A stretch of 20,023 nt of DNA from a virus, in IMG/VR virus record IMGVR_UViG_3300030388_000153, positions 1 to 20,023 of that record. The stretch is one strand, 5' to 3'. A program made the position numbers and the translations under genes. This document shows positions 9,071-16,019 of the stretch, in pieces; the first letter of the stretch is position 1, and each line of letters starts with the position of its first letter. The notes under the pieces were generated by a model. That model was not told the origin of the DNA and searched no databases. It saw only the letters and a list, made by a program, of their open reading frames with translations.

Positions 9071-10527
9071 AGCAGCCAGTCCTTGGCATCTTCTCCAAGG
9101 ACTTGGCCCGCGATGTCTATCTTTTGACGTAACGCTTTAAGTATCTTCTCGTCGATAGTCCCCGGAGAAACTAGGTCAATATAAGTTACCTTGTTTGTCT
9201 GACCAATGCGGTGGGCACGATCTTCCGATTGCAAGCGTATCTCCAAGTCATAACTGTTGCTGTAGTATACAACTGTATTAGCGGCAGTTAGCGTAATGCC
9301 GTATCCACCCGTCCGGGGCTGGCCCACAAAGAACCGAAGCGGGCTTTCTTTGTCTTGGAACTTCGTGACAATATCTTGACGCTCGTCTTGCGGCGTACCG
9401 CCATAATAAGTTGCGACCGAATCGGGCCCGAAACGGTCGCGCAAGGCATCGGCTATCTGTTGGATGTCGTGAGTCCATGACGCCCAAATGATTGCTTTAC
9501 CTTGTACTTCATCGGAGATGTCGAGTAATTCGCTCAAGCGATTGTTCGCAAGAGGCTGTATCTCGCCCTCATCCGGCTGCAAAAACCCGCAGCATATCTG
9601 GTGTAAACGCATGACTTGCGTCAAGACGCTTGCAGTAGTGGCTAAGTCTCCACTTTCAAACTTGGCTAGTGCCAGTTTCTTCATCTGAGTATACAAGCGG
9701 GCCTGCTCGGCAGTCAACTCTACCTCACGACGGAGATAAACCTTCTCTGGCAGGTCTAGGCAGTCCTCTTTTAGGACCCGGTTGCTGAAGGTATCAAGCT
9801 TGACAGACAATTCGTCTAACCGGCGATACCCTATAATTTGTTGGAAGCTACGGTGGCCCATCGTTTTTCTCTGGACGTTGGCATACCGTGCTTGAAAGGC
9901 AAAGAAGCTGTTAAAGCCCAGCGCTTTCTCTTTTAAGAAGTCACACTGGCTGAACAAATCCAAGGGGCTTTTGGTAATCGGAGAACCCGTCAAGATGCGG
10001 CGATACTTAGACAAGCGTTGCAATCGTGTGATGTTCTTGGTCCGCGAAGCCTTACGGTTCTTGATGGTTGTGCTTTCGTCTACAATGACGATATTCTCAG
10101 GGTTCTGGTACAAGAAAGCTTCCGCGGCATCGGTCCCGCGTGACGTAGAGAAAGCCTCAATGTTCATAACAAAGATTTTAATACCACTGTACTTATCTAC
10201 TATGAAGTCGGTCAGCAGTCGTTCTTTCTTAGCCCCTCTGGCGGGCGTCCAACGCATTACATGTCGTTTGATGCGGTCCGGCAAATGAGCCGGTATCTCG
10301 TTTTTAACCCAGTTATCATAGACACCTTTAGGCGCTACTACCAAGGCACTGTTGATTTTACCCGCCTCAAAGAGACAGGCCATAGTATCAAGGGCCACCT
10401 TGGTTTTTCCTGTGCCCATTTCCATGAACAACGCATAGTATTCCGCGGCCCACGACTCTTCCAGCGCGTCGCGTTGATGGTCGTATGGTTCCGTCTTAAA
10501 CTTAAATCCGTGCATTTTGCCCCCCAT
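9067..10527 (-). CDS. SNF2-family DNA helicase/ATPase
   Basis: This is a superfamily 2 Swi2/Snf2-type DNA translocase, an ATP-driven motor on duplex DNA, probably used in phage replication or recombination. Visible motifs are Walker A MGTGKT (37-42), the Walker B-type box DEST (150-153), motif III LTGSP (179-183), motif V GGYGITLTAANTVVYY (407-422) and motif VI QSEDRAHRIGQ (433-443). The protein is a compact two-RecA-lobe helicase without extra domains, as in many phage versions. The second Met (ATG at 10515-10513, giving 482 aa) follows a GGGGGG run and may be the real start; the first ATG has no Shine-Dalgarno site. It is the only minus-strand gene in the window and is driven by a near-consensus promoter at 10552-10579. 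Confidence 0.93.
   Translation of the reverse strand: MGGKMHGFKFKTEPYDHQRDALEESWAAEYYALFMEMGTGKTKVALDTMACLFEAGKINSALVVAPKGVYDNWVKNEIPAHLPDRIKRHVMRWTPARGAKKERLLTDFIVDKYSGIKIFVMNIEAFSTSRGTDAAEAFLYQNPENIVIVDESTTIKNRKASRTKNITRLQRLSKYRRILTGSPITKSPLDLFSQCDFLKEKALGFNSFFAFQARYANVQRKTMGHRSFQQIIGYRRLDELSVKLDTFSNRVLKEDCLDLPEKVYLRREVELTAEQARLYTQMKKLALAKFESGDLATTASVLTQVMRLHQICCGFLQPDEGEIQPLANNRLSELLDISDEVQGKAIIWASWTHDIQQIADALRDRFGPDSVATYYGGTPQDERQDIVTKFQDKESPLRFFVGQPRTGGYGITLTAANTVVYYSNSYDLEIRLQSEDRAHRIGQTNKVTYIDLVSPGTIDEKILKALRQKIDIAGQVLGEDAKDWLL
9078..9103. other. 9-bp inverted repeat just past the convergent stop codons
   Basis: AGTCCTTGG and CCAAGGACT form a perfect 9-bp stem with an 8-base loop, starting 8 bases after the stop of the 461-residue late protein. 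It lies within the last codons of the helicase. There is no U-tract after it on the plus strand, so it is not a classical terminator. It could stabilise the 3' end of the late transcript or pause polymerase. Confidence 0.45.
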
Positions 10528-10538
10528 TAAATAACTAC

Positions 10539-10569
10539 TTGACTTGGGCTAGTTATAAGATCATATACA
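10539..10569 (+). promoter_or_regulatory. Sigma70-like promoter for the replication block
   Basis: TTGACT (10539-10544) matches five of six -35 bases. The -10 could be CATATA (10562-10567, 17-base spacer) or TATACA (10564-10569, 19-base spacer). Transcription would start near 10576 and run through a small hairpin into the first replication gene. The -35 box forms an inverted repeat CTTGAC/GTCAAG with the oppositely directed -35. Confidence 0.55.
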
Positions 10570-10579
10570 TATTTGTCAA
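10552..10579 (-). promoter_or_regulatory. Sigma70-like promoter for the SNF2 helicase
   Basis: Reading the minus strand, a perfect -35 TTGACA (10579-10574) is followed after 16 bases by TATAAC (10557-10552), five of six matches to the -10 consensus. Transcription would begin near 10545 and enter the helicase gene after a short leader. It interlocks with the plus-strand promoter in the same 40 bp. Confidence 0.7.
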
Positions 10580-10596
10580 GGCCCGAAAGGTGCCTT
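10578..10596 (+). promoter_or_regulatory. 5' leader hairpin with GAAA tetraloop
   Basis: AAGGCCC-GAAA-GG-T-GCCTT can fold into a seven-base-pair stem with one bulged U, capped by a GNRA (GAAA) tetraloop. It lies at the start of the predicted mRNA, 8 bases before the AAGGAG ribosome-binding site (10605-10610). No U-tract follows, so mRNA stabilisation or translation control is likelier than termination. Confidence 0.5.
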
Positions 10597-10617
10597 TAAC
10601 CACGAAGGAGAAACGCG

Positions 10618-11196
10618 ATGAGCGATGACGTACTAAAGATGATGGAGCAGGACTCAGGTCAAACTGGTTCATTAGTTGACAAGGTGGATCAGGAGGGCCT
10701 TGTCTCGGTAGCCGCCTTGGCCCGAAAAATCCGCGAAGAAGAGTTTTATATTGACGATCTTGAGACAGACCTCAAGGCTTCTAAAGATAAGCTCAGAAAA
10801 CTTACCGACGACGAAATGCCTTCAATGCTCGCAGAGATTGGCATGTCTTCTTTTTCCTTAGATGACGGTTCTACCGTTGAGGTCAAAGCAACCTACGGGG
10901 CTTCAATCCGCGTAGATAATCGACCACAAGCCTACGAATGGCTGCGTGACAACGGGTATGATGACATTATTAAAAATACTGTCGAGTGCCAGTTTGGGCG
11001 GGGCGAGGACGATCAGGCAAACGCTTTTGCGGCTTTTGCAGCGCAACAGGGTTATGTCCCTGAGCAAAAAACAGCAGTTCACGCACAGACGTTAAAGGCT
11101 TTTGTAAAAGAGCGCGTCGAGGCTGGTGATGATTTTCCAATGGAACTATTTGGTGCGTTCGTAGGTCAACGTGCTGTCATTAAAAGGAGCAAATAA
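10618..11196 (+). CDS. Small phage protein of the replication block, coiled-coil N-terminal region
   Basis: I recognise the general type: similar proteins of about 190 residues occur in many phages beside an ssDNA-binding or replication gene, but I know no demonstrated function. Residues about 28-65 form a charged helical, probably coiled-coil, segment (IREEEFYIDDLETDLKASK). Then come a beta-rich part around LDDGSTVEVKATY (about 82-94), a helical segment EWLRDNGYDDIIKN, and a C-terminal half with FGRGEDD (about 125) and a strongly helical tail. AAGGAG at 10605-10610, 7 bases before the ATG, is a strong ribosome-binding site. As the first gene after the promoter it should be highly expressed. 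Its stop is one base before the next start. Confidence 0.88.
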   Translation: MSDDVLKMMEQDSGQTGSLVDKVDQEGLVSVAALARKIREEEFYIDDLETDLKASKDKLRKLTDDEMPSMLAEIGMSSFSLDDGSTVEVKATYGASIRVDNRPQAYEWLRDNGYDDIIKNTVECQFGRGEDDQANAFAAFAAQQGYVPEQKTAVHAQTLKAFVKERVEAGDDFPMELFGAFVGQRAVIKRSK

Positions 11197-11197
11197 G

Positions 11198-12025
11198 ATG
11201 AGTAAAGCAGTAGCTAAAGTAGCGGAAACAGAAGTGTCCACAGAAGTAACAGCGTTTGACATTTCTATGTTTGAAGACGATGCCGGTAAAGGCATGGAGA
11301 ATTTGGGGACAGAAGACTTAGCGCTTCCTTTCCTTAAAGTCCTTTCGGGTAATAACTCCGAACTGGATACCCATGAAACGGCTCGTAAGGGTGACATTTA
11401 CAACAGTGTTACAGGAGTTGCTTACAAAGGTAAGGAAGGTGTGAGGGTTATACCTTGTTCTTATCAGCGTAGGTTCATTCAATGGGCCCCAAGAGGTGAA
11501 GGCTCCGGAGGTCCGGTGGCAATATATGAGCCCGGTCAACCACGTCCAGAAGCTGTTCGCGATTTTGATAAGAACGGTGACAACAAAGATTACCTGACCG
11601 ACGGTTCCGGTCATTACATCGAAGAAACAGCGCAACACTTTGTTTTACTAATAAACGAAGACGATAGTATTGAAACGGCGCTGATTGCCATGAAGTCTAC
11701 GCAACTTAAAAAGTCGCGGAAATGGAATAGCATGATGATGTCTCGGTCCATTAAAGGTAAGAACGGACCGTTTACCCCACCTCGTTGGTCACACGTTTAC
11801 CATATGAAAACTGTGCCCGAAGGTAATTCTAAGGGTGATTGGCACGGTTGGGAAATGTCACTTGAAGGTCCTGTGACAGACGCCAATGTATATAACCGTG
11901 GTAAGGCGTTTGCTGAAAGCATCTCATCAGGTGATGTGGTGGTGAAGCACACGGAAGAAGGCAGTAACGATAGCAAACCGGCTCCTGCGGGCGGTGAAGT
12001 GCTAAAAGACGAAATACCGTTTTAA
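11198..12025 (+). CDS. Probable ssDNA-binding protein with SSB-like acidic tip
   Basis: The protein ends in DEIPF. The acidic-Ile-Pro-Phe tip is the hallmark of bacterial SSB C-termini, which recruit partner proteins. The central region, with a GVRVIPCSYQRRFIQWAPRG segment and a QLKKSRKWNSMMM segment, matches my memory of a family widespread in marine phages, sometimes annotated as ssDNA-binding. The expected role is coating single-stranded DNA at the phage fork. I chose ATG 11198 (275 aa) because AAGGAG at 11184-11189 sits 8 bases upstream. The longer GTG-initiated frame from 11171 overlaps the previous gene and has no such site. A strong terminator follows at 12035, implying higher expression than the enzymes downstream. 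Confidence 0.75.
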   Translation: MSKAVAKVAETEVSTEVTAFDISMFEDDAGKGMENLGTEDLALPFLKVLSGNNSELDTHETARKGDIYNSVTGVAYKGKEGVRVIPCSYQRRFIQWAPRGEGSGGPVAIYEPGQPRPEAVRDFDKNGDNKDYLTDGSGHYIEETAQHFVLLINEDDSIETALIAMKSTQLKKSRKWNSMMMSRSIKGKNGPFTPPRWSHVYHMKTVPEGNSKGDWHGWEMSLEGPVTDANVYNRGKAFAESISSGDVVVKHTEEGSNDSKPAPAGGEVLKDEIPF

Positions 12026-12034
12026 GTTATCAAC

Positions 12035-12066
12035 GTGGCGGGGTCTAGGCTCCGCCACTTCTTTTT
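12035..12066 (+). terminator. Rho-independent terminator after the ssDNA-binding-like gene
   Basis: GTGGCGG pairs with CCGCCAC, extended inward by a G-U and a G-C pair to nine base pairs, with loop TCTAGG, followed by TTCTTTTT. It lies 9 bases after the stop codon and 16 before the primase ATG. No promoter is visible in between, so the downstream genes probably depend on read-through or antitermination. Confidence 0.9.
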
Positions 12067-12081
12067 CCGCAGGGGGCATCC

Positions 12082-13620
12082 ATGTCAATACAAAAGTTTA
12101 TGGCTATCTTTGATGGCCTCAAAGAAGCTCACGGCTATTTTAAGATAGAAACAACCGGTTCTAACGGTAAGGCCAAGGGTAAAGCAGGTGTTCTTAAAGC
12201 ACCACGGACCACGAAGCTTTGGGAAAGCCACCTCTCCGGTGGTGGTACTGGCCTCGGCATTATCCCGATTAACGAGGATAACATGTGCGTTTGGGGATGT
12301 ATCGACATCGACCAATATCCGCTGGATCACAAACTGCTTGTTGAAAAGATACGTCGGCTGAAGTTACCTTTAGTTGTATGCCGTTCTAAATCCGGTGGAG
12401 CGCACTGCTTCCTATTCTCTAAAGAATGGGTTTCAGCAAAGGACATGCAGAAATCTCTGCAAAGTTTGTCCGCGGCTCTCGGTTACGGCGAAAGCGAAAT
12501 ATTCCCAAAGCAAATTAAGCTGCACTTAGATCGTGGTGACGTAGGTAACTTTCTTAACCTGCCATACTATGACCATGAAAACGGTCTGCGGTACGCATTT
12601 CTTGATGACGGCACCTCGGCTACCATCGAAGAGTTTATAGAATTATACGAAAGATATGTCCAAACTCCAGAAGAAGTCGTTAAGCTACAAGTAGTAGGTG
12701 GCGGAGAAGCTGACCTTATGAAGGACGCCCCGCCGTGCTTGCAAATACTTTGCAAAGCAAGGATTAGCGAAGGCGGGAGAAATAATGGGTTATTCAACAT
12801 CGGGGTTTATCTACGCAAAGCGTATCCGGACAGTTGGGAATCAGAAATACTACGCTACAACATGGAGTACCTGTCTCCGCCACTGCCGTTGCCAGAGGTC
12901 AACATAGTCGCAAAGCAAGTACAGCGCAAAGATTACGCTTACAAATGTTCCGACGCTCCAATCAATTCACACTGCAACAAGGAACTGTGCCGAACCCGTA
13001 AGTTTGGCATAGGGGCGGCTGTGGCAGGGGCTACAATAGCCAACCTGCGTAAGTACAACTCGACACCGCCTGTCTGGTTTATGGACGTTAACGGCGAGCC
13101 CCTTGAGTTAGACACCGACGGTCTTATGAGCCAGCCCTTCTTCCAAAGAGCCTGCATGGAGCAGCTTAACTTCATGCCGCGCTCGGTTGCCAAGAACCAG
13201 TGGGAAGGACGCATCAGTACGTTGATGAACGAGATGCGCGATAACGAAAGCGCCATCATTGAAGTGGCACAAGACGCAAGCATCAGCGGGCAATTCTACG
13301 ACTACCTCGAAGAGTTCTGCCGCCATCTACAGCAGGCGCAAGATAAAGAAGAGATACTGCTCCGTCGCCCTTGGACCGATGAGGAGAGGGGAATAACATA
13401 CTTCCGTCTTAAAGACTTTGAGAACTTCCTTAAAAAGAATAAGTTCTTCGAATATAAATCCCACAAGATAGCCCAGCGCCTTCGGGACATTAACGGCGAG
13501 AGCGTTGTCTTGAAGATAAAAGGAAGGTCTGTACGAGTTTGGCAGATACCGTCGTTCGAAAGTGCCGACATAGACCTCGAACCACCTAAGTTTGGTTCCC
13601 AACAGGAGGCCCCGTTTTGA
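12082..13620 (+). CDS. Archaeo-eukaryotic-type DNA primase (AEP superfamily, TOTE-type)
   Basis: It would synthesise primers for the phage polymerase. The catalytic pattern of the archaeo-eukaryotic primase fold is visible: CIDID (D75, D77) as the metal-binding hDhD motif and SKSGGAHCF (102-110) as the nucleotide-binding sxH motif. After the catalytic domain, a helical PriCT-like region (about 218-285) leads to a Cys cluster C289, C298, C303, with H297, in a CNKELCRTRKFGIG context, probably binding zinc. The C-terminal 170 residues look like a small helical domain with a winged-helix flavour (RRPWTDEERGITYFRLKDFENF). AGGGGG at 12071-12076 serves as ribosome-binding site. The dissimilarity to T7 gp4 and DnaG is clear; there is no helicase fusion, so the separate helicases here must supply that function. 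Confidence 0.85.
   Translation: MSIQKFMAIFDGLKEAHGYFKIETTGSNGKAKGKAGVLKAPRTTKLWESHLSGGGTGLGIIPINEDNMCVWGCIDIDQYPLDHKLLVEKIRRLKLPLVVCRSKSGGAHCFLFSKEWVSAKDMQKSLQSLSAALGYGESEIFPKQIKLHLDRGDVGNFLNLPYYDHENGLRYAFLDDGTSATIEEFIELYERYVQTPEEVVKLQVVGGGEADLMKDAPPCLQILCKARISEGGRNNGLFNIGVYLRKAYPDSWESEILRYNMEYLSPPLPLPEVNIVAKQVQRKDYAYKCSDAPINSHCNKELCRTRKFGIGAAVAGATIANLRKYNSTPPVWFMDVNGEPLELDTDGLMSQPFFQRACMEQLNFMPRSVAKNQWEGRISTLMNEMRDNESAIIEVAQDASISGQFYDYLEEFCRHLQQAQDKEEILLRRPWTDEERGITYFRLKDFENFLKKNKFFEYKSHKIAQRLRDINGESVVLKIKGRSVRVWQIPSFESADIDLEPPKFGSQQEAPF
13604..13609 (+). promoter_or_regulatory. Perfect Shine-Dalgarno AGGAGG deciding a TTG start
   Basis: AGGAGG lies inside the last codons of the primase gene, 7 bases before the TTG at 13617. 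It is the best Shine-Dalgarno match in the replication block and has no ATG or GTG at the right distance, which argues strongly for the TTG as a real start. Confidence 0.75.
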
Positions 13621-13790
13621 CCATTGACGATTTAGAAGAAGGCCATGTAATCAAAAGACTGCGAAACAAAGAGATTGTACGCCTTATTGATGAGCAACGG
13701 CTAACCAAGACGGCGGTTGGTAAGTGGTTTGGCATCTCTAAGCAAAGAGTGCAGCAAATCTATTCCCGCGAGAAAGAAGAAGATGTTTAG
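13617..13790 (+). CDS. Small helix-turn-helix protein (57 aa, TTG start)
   Basis: The frame opens at TTG 13617, overlapping the primase stop (TTGA), directly after a perfect AGGAGG. It runs 57 codons to TAG at 13788-13790 and overlaps the helicase ATG by 8 bases. The product is almost entirely helical and contains a clear helix-turn-helix, TAVGKWFGISKQRVQQIY (32-49), with the typical Gly at the turn. It resembles sigma region 4-like or small repressor HTH segments. A DNA-binding regulatory or replication-accessory role is inferred; the family is unknown to me. The gene fills exactly the gap between primase and helicase, which would otherwise be non-coding in a tightly packed operon. Confidence 0.75.
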   Translation: MTIDDLEEGHVIKRLRNKEIVRLIDEQRLTKTAVGKWFGISKQRVQQIYSREKEEDV

Positions 13791-15300
13791 GATATTTGGA
13801 CCTCCGGGTACAGGTAAGACAACGACGTTGTTAAACATGGTGGACGATGCCTTTGAGAAGGGCGTTCACCCACACAGAATTGCCTTCCTAGCCTTTACGC
13901 GCAAAGCCGCTAACGAGGCCCAAGAGCGGGCCGCTGTGCGCTTTAACCTTGATCCGAAGAAAGACCTAGCCTATTTCCGGACGCTGCATTCTCTGGCGCT
14001 TACAATGACTGACATCCGCCCAGAGCAAGTTATGCAAGAGTCTAACTACCGGGAGCTAGGGACGGCCATTAACGTAGTGTTAGGCGGGTCCAAGAACACA
14101 AGCTTTGATGAAGATGTCCCAAGCATGGTGGCGGGAAGTGACCCTATCCTTGGGCTAATTAACTTAGCACGGTTGCGGAAGGTGGGACTGCGAGAGCAAT
14201 ACAACATCAGCAATATCGAACAGGACTGGAACACGGTTAACTACGTCGATAGTTGCCTGCGCGAATACAAAGACAAGATGGGTATGTACGATTTTACTGA
14301 CATGCTCTCCGAGTTTATCCGTCAGTCCGATAAGTATTGCCCGCAGTTCGATCTGTGCTTCCTAGACGAGGCACAAGACTTGAGCCCCCTTCAGTGGGAC
14401 ATTGCGCATATCCTAGATAAAAACTCCGACCGGATGTACGCGGCGGGAGATGATGACCAAGCAATCTACCGCTGGGCAGGGGCTGACGTAGACCAGTTCA
14501 TTACTTTACCGGGCGGGTCAGAGACACTTTCGCAGTCTTACCGCGTTCCGCAATCCGTACATAAACTGGCAGAGAATGTCGTGCGTAGAATTGCAAACAG
14601 GTTTCCCAAGAGCTACGAGGCAAAGAGTGAGCCCGGCAACGTGACCCGGATCAATTCCGTAAACTCCCTAGACATGTCGCACGGATCTTGGCTTATATTA
14701 GCGCAAGCAGGCTATCAGTTGAGCCCCGTGGCAAATGATTTAAAATCAGGTGGTTACCTGTTTACTCACCGTGGACACCGTTCGATCAGTGAGAAAATAT
14801 CCGACGCAGTGAACGGCTGGGAGCAATTAAGGGCGGGGAAAGAAGTGTCCGGCGAGGTTGTTCGTAAGATTTACAACTTCATGTCTATCGGCAAGCGCGT
14901 CCAACGGGGCTATAAAAAGTTGCCGGGGATGGAAGACGAGGACATGGTTAACATTCAAGGCTTGTTTGTTAACCACGGACTTCTTGCTACAAAGGACATG
15001 ATCTGGTCCGAGGCTATGGACAAGCTACCCGAGACGGACCGAGCCTACGTTACGGCTTTGTTACGACGAGGAGAGAAGTTTAATGGCGTCCCCCGGATTA
15101 CGTCGTCCACGATCCACGGGTCAAAGGGAGGAGAAGCGGATAACGTTGTACTGTTCACGGACCTTAGTCCCGCAGCGGACGAAGCAATGAGGCTTAACCC
15201 AGACGATACCCACCGTGTGTTCTACGTCGGCATCACACGGACCAAGGAAAACTTATACATTGTCGATGCAGAAGATATGTCAAGGAGCTACGAATTATGA
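13783..15300 (+). CDS. UvrD/PcrA-type superfamily 1 DNA helicase
   Basis: It should unwind DNA 3'-5' during phage replication or repair, based on the family. Motifs in order, numbered from ATG 13783 (505 aa): Walker A GPPGTGKTT (6-14), motif Ia FLAFTRKAANEA (35-46), Walker B FLDEAQD (193-199), motif III GDDDQAIYRW (222-231), motif IV SQSYRVP (250-256), motif V STIHGSKGGEADNVVLF (about 455-471) and motif VI VFYVGITRTKENLYI (about 484-498). I chose ATG 13783 because the protein then begins directly before the Walker A loop, as in related phage helicases, and because a longer TTG-initiated frame from 13717 only translates the overlapping HTH gene out of frame. The stop forms ATGA with the next start. 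Confidence 0.93.
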   Translation: MFRIFGPPGTGKTTTLLNMVDDAFEKGVHPHRIAFLAFTRKAANEAQERAAVRFNLDPKKDLAYFRTLHSLALTMTDIRPEQVMQESNYRELGTAINVVLGGSKNTSFDEDVPSMVAGSDPILGLINLARLRKVGLREQYNISNIEQDWNTVNYVDSCLREYKDKMGMYDFTDMLSEFIRQSDKYCPQFDLCFLDEAQDLSPLQWDIAHILDKNSDRMYAAGDDDQAIYRWAGADVDQFITLPGGSETLSQSYRVPQSVHKLAENVVRRIANRFPKSYEAKSEPGNVTRINSVNSLDMSHGSWLILAQAGYQLSPVANDLKSGGYLFTHRGHRSISEKISDAVNGWEQLRAGKEVSGEVVRKIYNFMSIGKRVQRGYKKLPGMEDEDMVNIQGLFVNHGLLATKDMIWSEAMDKLPETDRAYVTALLRRGEKFNGVPRITSSTIHGSKGGEADNVVLFTDLSPAADEAMRLNPDDTHRVFYVGITRTKENLYIVDAEDMSRSYEL

Positions 15301-15500
15301 AGAAAGTCACATGGACCCAGTACAAGGGTATGATGGAAGCGATTGATGAGCAGGGGTTTGTTTCAGACATCGAGTCCTACCGTGTTCGATCAAAGTGGTT
15401 AACTACCTCGGACGAAGACCTGCCCGCCCTCACTCTTGAGTGGGATGAAGAGTTAAACGATTACGTTGTAACTGGTCACATTAACCAAGTGGTGCATTAA
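15297..15500 (+). CDS. Small hypothetical protein (67 aa)
   Basis: Function unknown. The ATG overlaps the helicase stop (ATGA), which is typical of translational coupling. The product is acidic overall and has no Cys, membrane segment or recognisable motif. The second half, with ALTLEWDEELNDYVVTGHI, looks like beta strands. Its position in the replication/lysis block and the preserved tight overlap are the main support for a real gene. Confidence 0.7.
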   Translation: MKKVTWTQYKGMMEAIDEQGFVSDIESYRVRSKWLTTSDEDLPALTLEWDEELNDYVVTGHINQVVH

Positions 15501-15501
15501 A

Positions 15502-15582
15502 ATGATTAAGGTTTTAGCTCCGTGGGTAATTTTATTTGCCTACATTCTTATCGGCGTAACCGTAGCGGCGAGTTTCTTTTGA
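15502..15582 (+). CDS. Possible 26-residue membrane peptide before the lysis gene
   Basis: An ATG one base after the previous stop opens 26 codons that encode a short Lys-containing start followed by an almost uninterrupted hydrophobic stretch (about residues 5-26), enough for one membrane span. Its TGA overlaps a TTG that could start the SleB gene (TTGA). A single-span micro-protein directly before a cell-wall hydrolase could be a holin-like or regulatory peptide. The Shine-Dalgarno is poor, and the same bases can be read in another frame as the N-terminus of the hydrolase, so this is tentative. Confidence 0.35.
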   Translation: MIKVLAPWVILFAYILIGVTVAASFF

Positions 15583-16019
15583 TAGCCGCAGCCGCCTGTC
15601 TATCTCTGGCACTCTACCATGAGGCCAGAGGTGAACCGCTTTTAGGTCAGTTGATGGTTGCAAGAGTTATTGTTAACCGCATGGAGTCACCTCGGTGGCC
15701 GTCTTCGATGTGCAATGTTATTACGCAAGACCGTCAGTTTTCGTTTTACCGAAAGGGTAATGCACCTAAACCTAGAGACGAAGTGGCTTGGGCCAAGGCT
15801 CAGAAACTTGCGGTTGAGATCATAAACGATCCCGGCATCTTGCCGTACAGCACTTCTAATCATTATCATACACCAAATGTTTTTCCAGTTTGGCGCAAGG
15901 GACTTCACATGATTGCGCGTATTGGAAACCATATCTTCTATTCTTATGACCACCCGACAGCCGTGAAGACTAGCGTCAGGCCCGAGATACGGCCTTCTTA
16001 TCTGGAGATTATAAAATGA
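15522..16019 (+). CDS. SleB-type cell wall hydrolase (endolysin candidate)
   Basis: The family cleaves peptidoglycan glycan strands (lytic transglycosylase-type, known from spore SleB and many phage endolysins). The signature LYHEARGEPLLGQLMVARVI starts at residue 31; E34 is the expected catalytic Glu. VNRMESPRWP and a QFSF motif follow, and NHYH sits near the C-terminal third. The start is uncertain. GTG 15522 has AAGG ten bases upstream and gives an Arg-rich N-terminus plus an Ala-rich hydrophobic stretch (18-31) resembling a signal-anchor. TTG 15579 overlaps the stop of the possible 26-residue peptide and gives a 146-residue protein beginning right at the domain. Its stop overlaps the next ATG. 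Host lysis is the likeliest job. Confidence 0.88.
   Translation: MGNFICLHSYRRNRSGEFLLIAAAACLSLALYHEARGEPLLGQLMVARVIVNRMESPRWPSSMCNVITQDRQFSFYRKGNAPKPRDEVAWAKAQKLAVEIINDPGILPYSTSNHYHTPNVFPVWRKGLHMIARIGNHIFYSYDHPTAVKTSVRPEIRPSYLEIIK

Noticed and set aside
11171-11197. GTG-initiated N-terminal extension of the ssDNA-binding-like gene
   Set aside because: It overlaps the preceding gene without a Shine-Dalgarno site, while ATG 11198 has AAGGAG 8 bases upstream.
13717-13782. TTG-initiated 22-residue extension of the SF1 helicase
   Set aside because: These residues are the out-of-frame reading of the HTH gene; the helicase fold starts directly at ATG 13783.
12082-15300. Primase plus helicases as a TOTE-type conflict (defence) system
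   Set aside because: The primase resembles the TOTE-associated AEP domain, but it sits among replication genes with a polymerase and ssDNA-binding-like protein, so phage replication explains it without a defence role.
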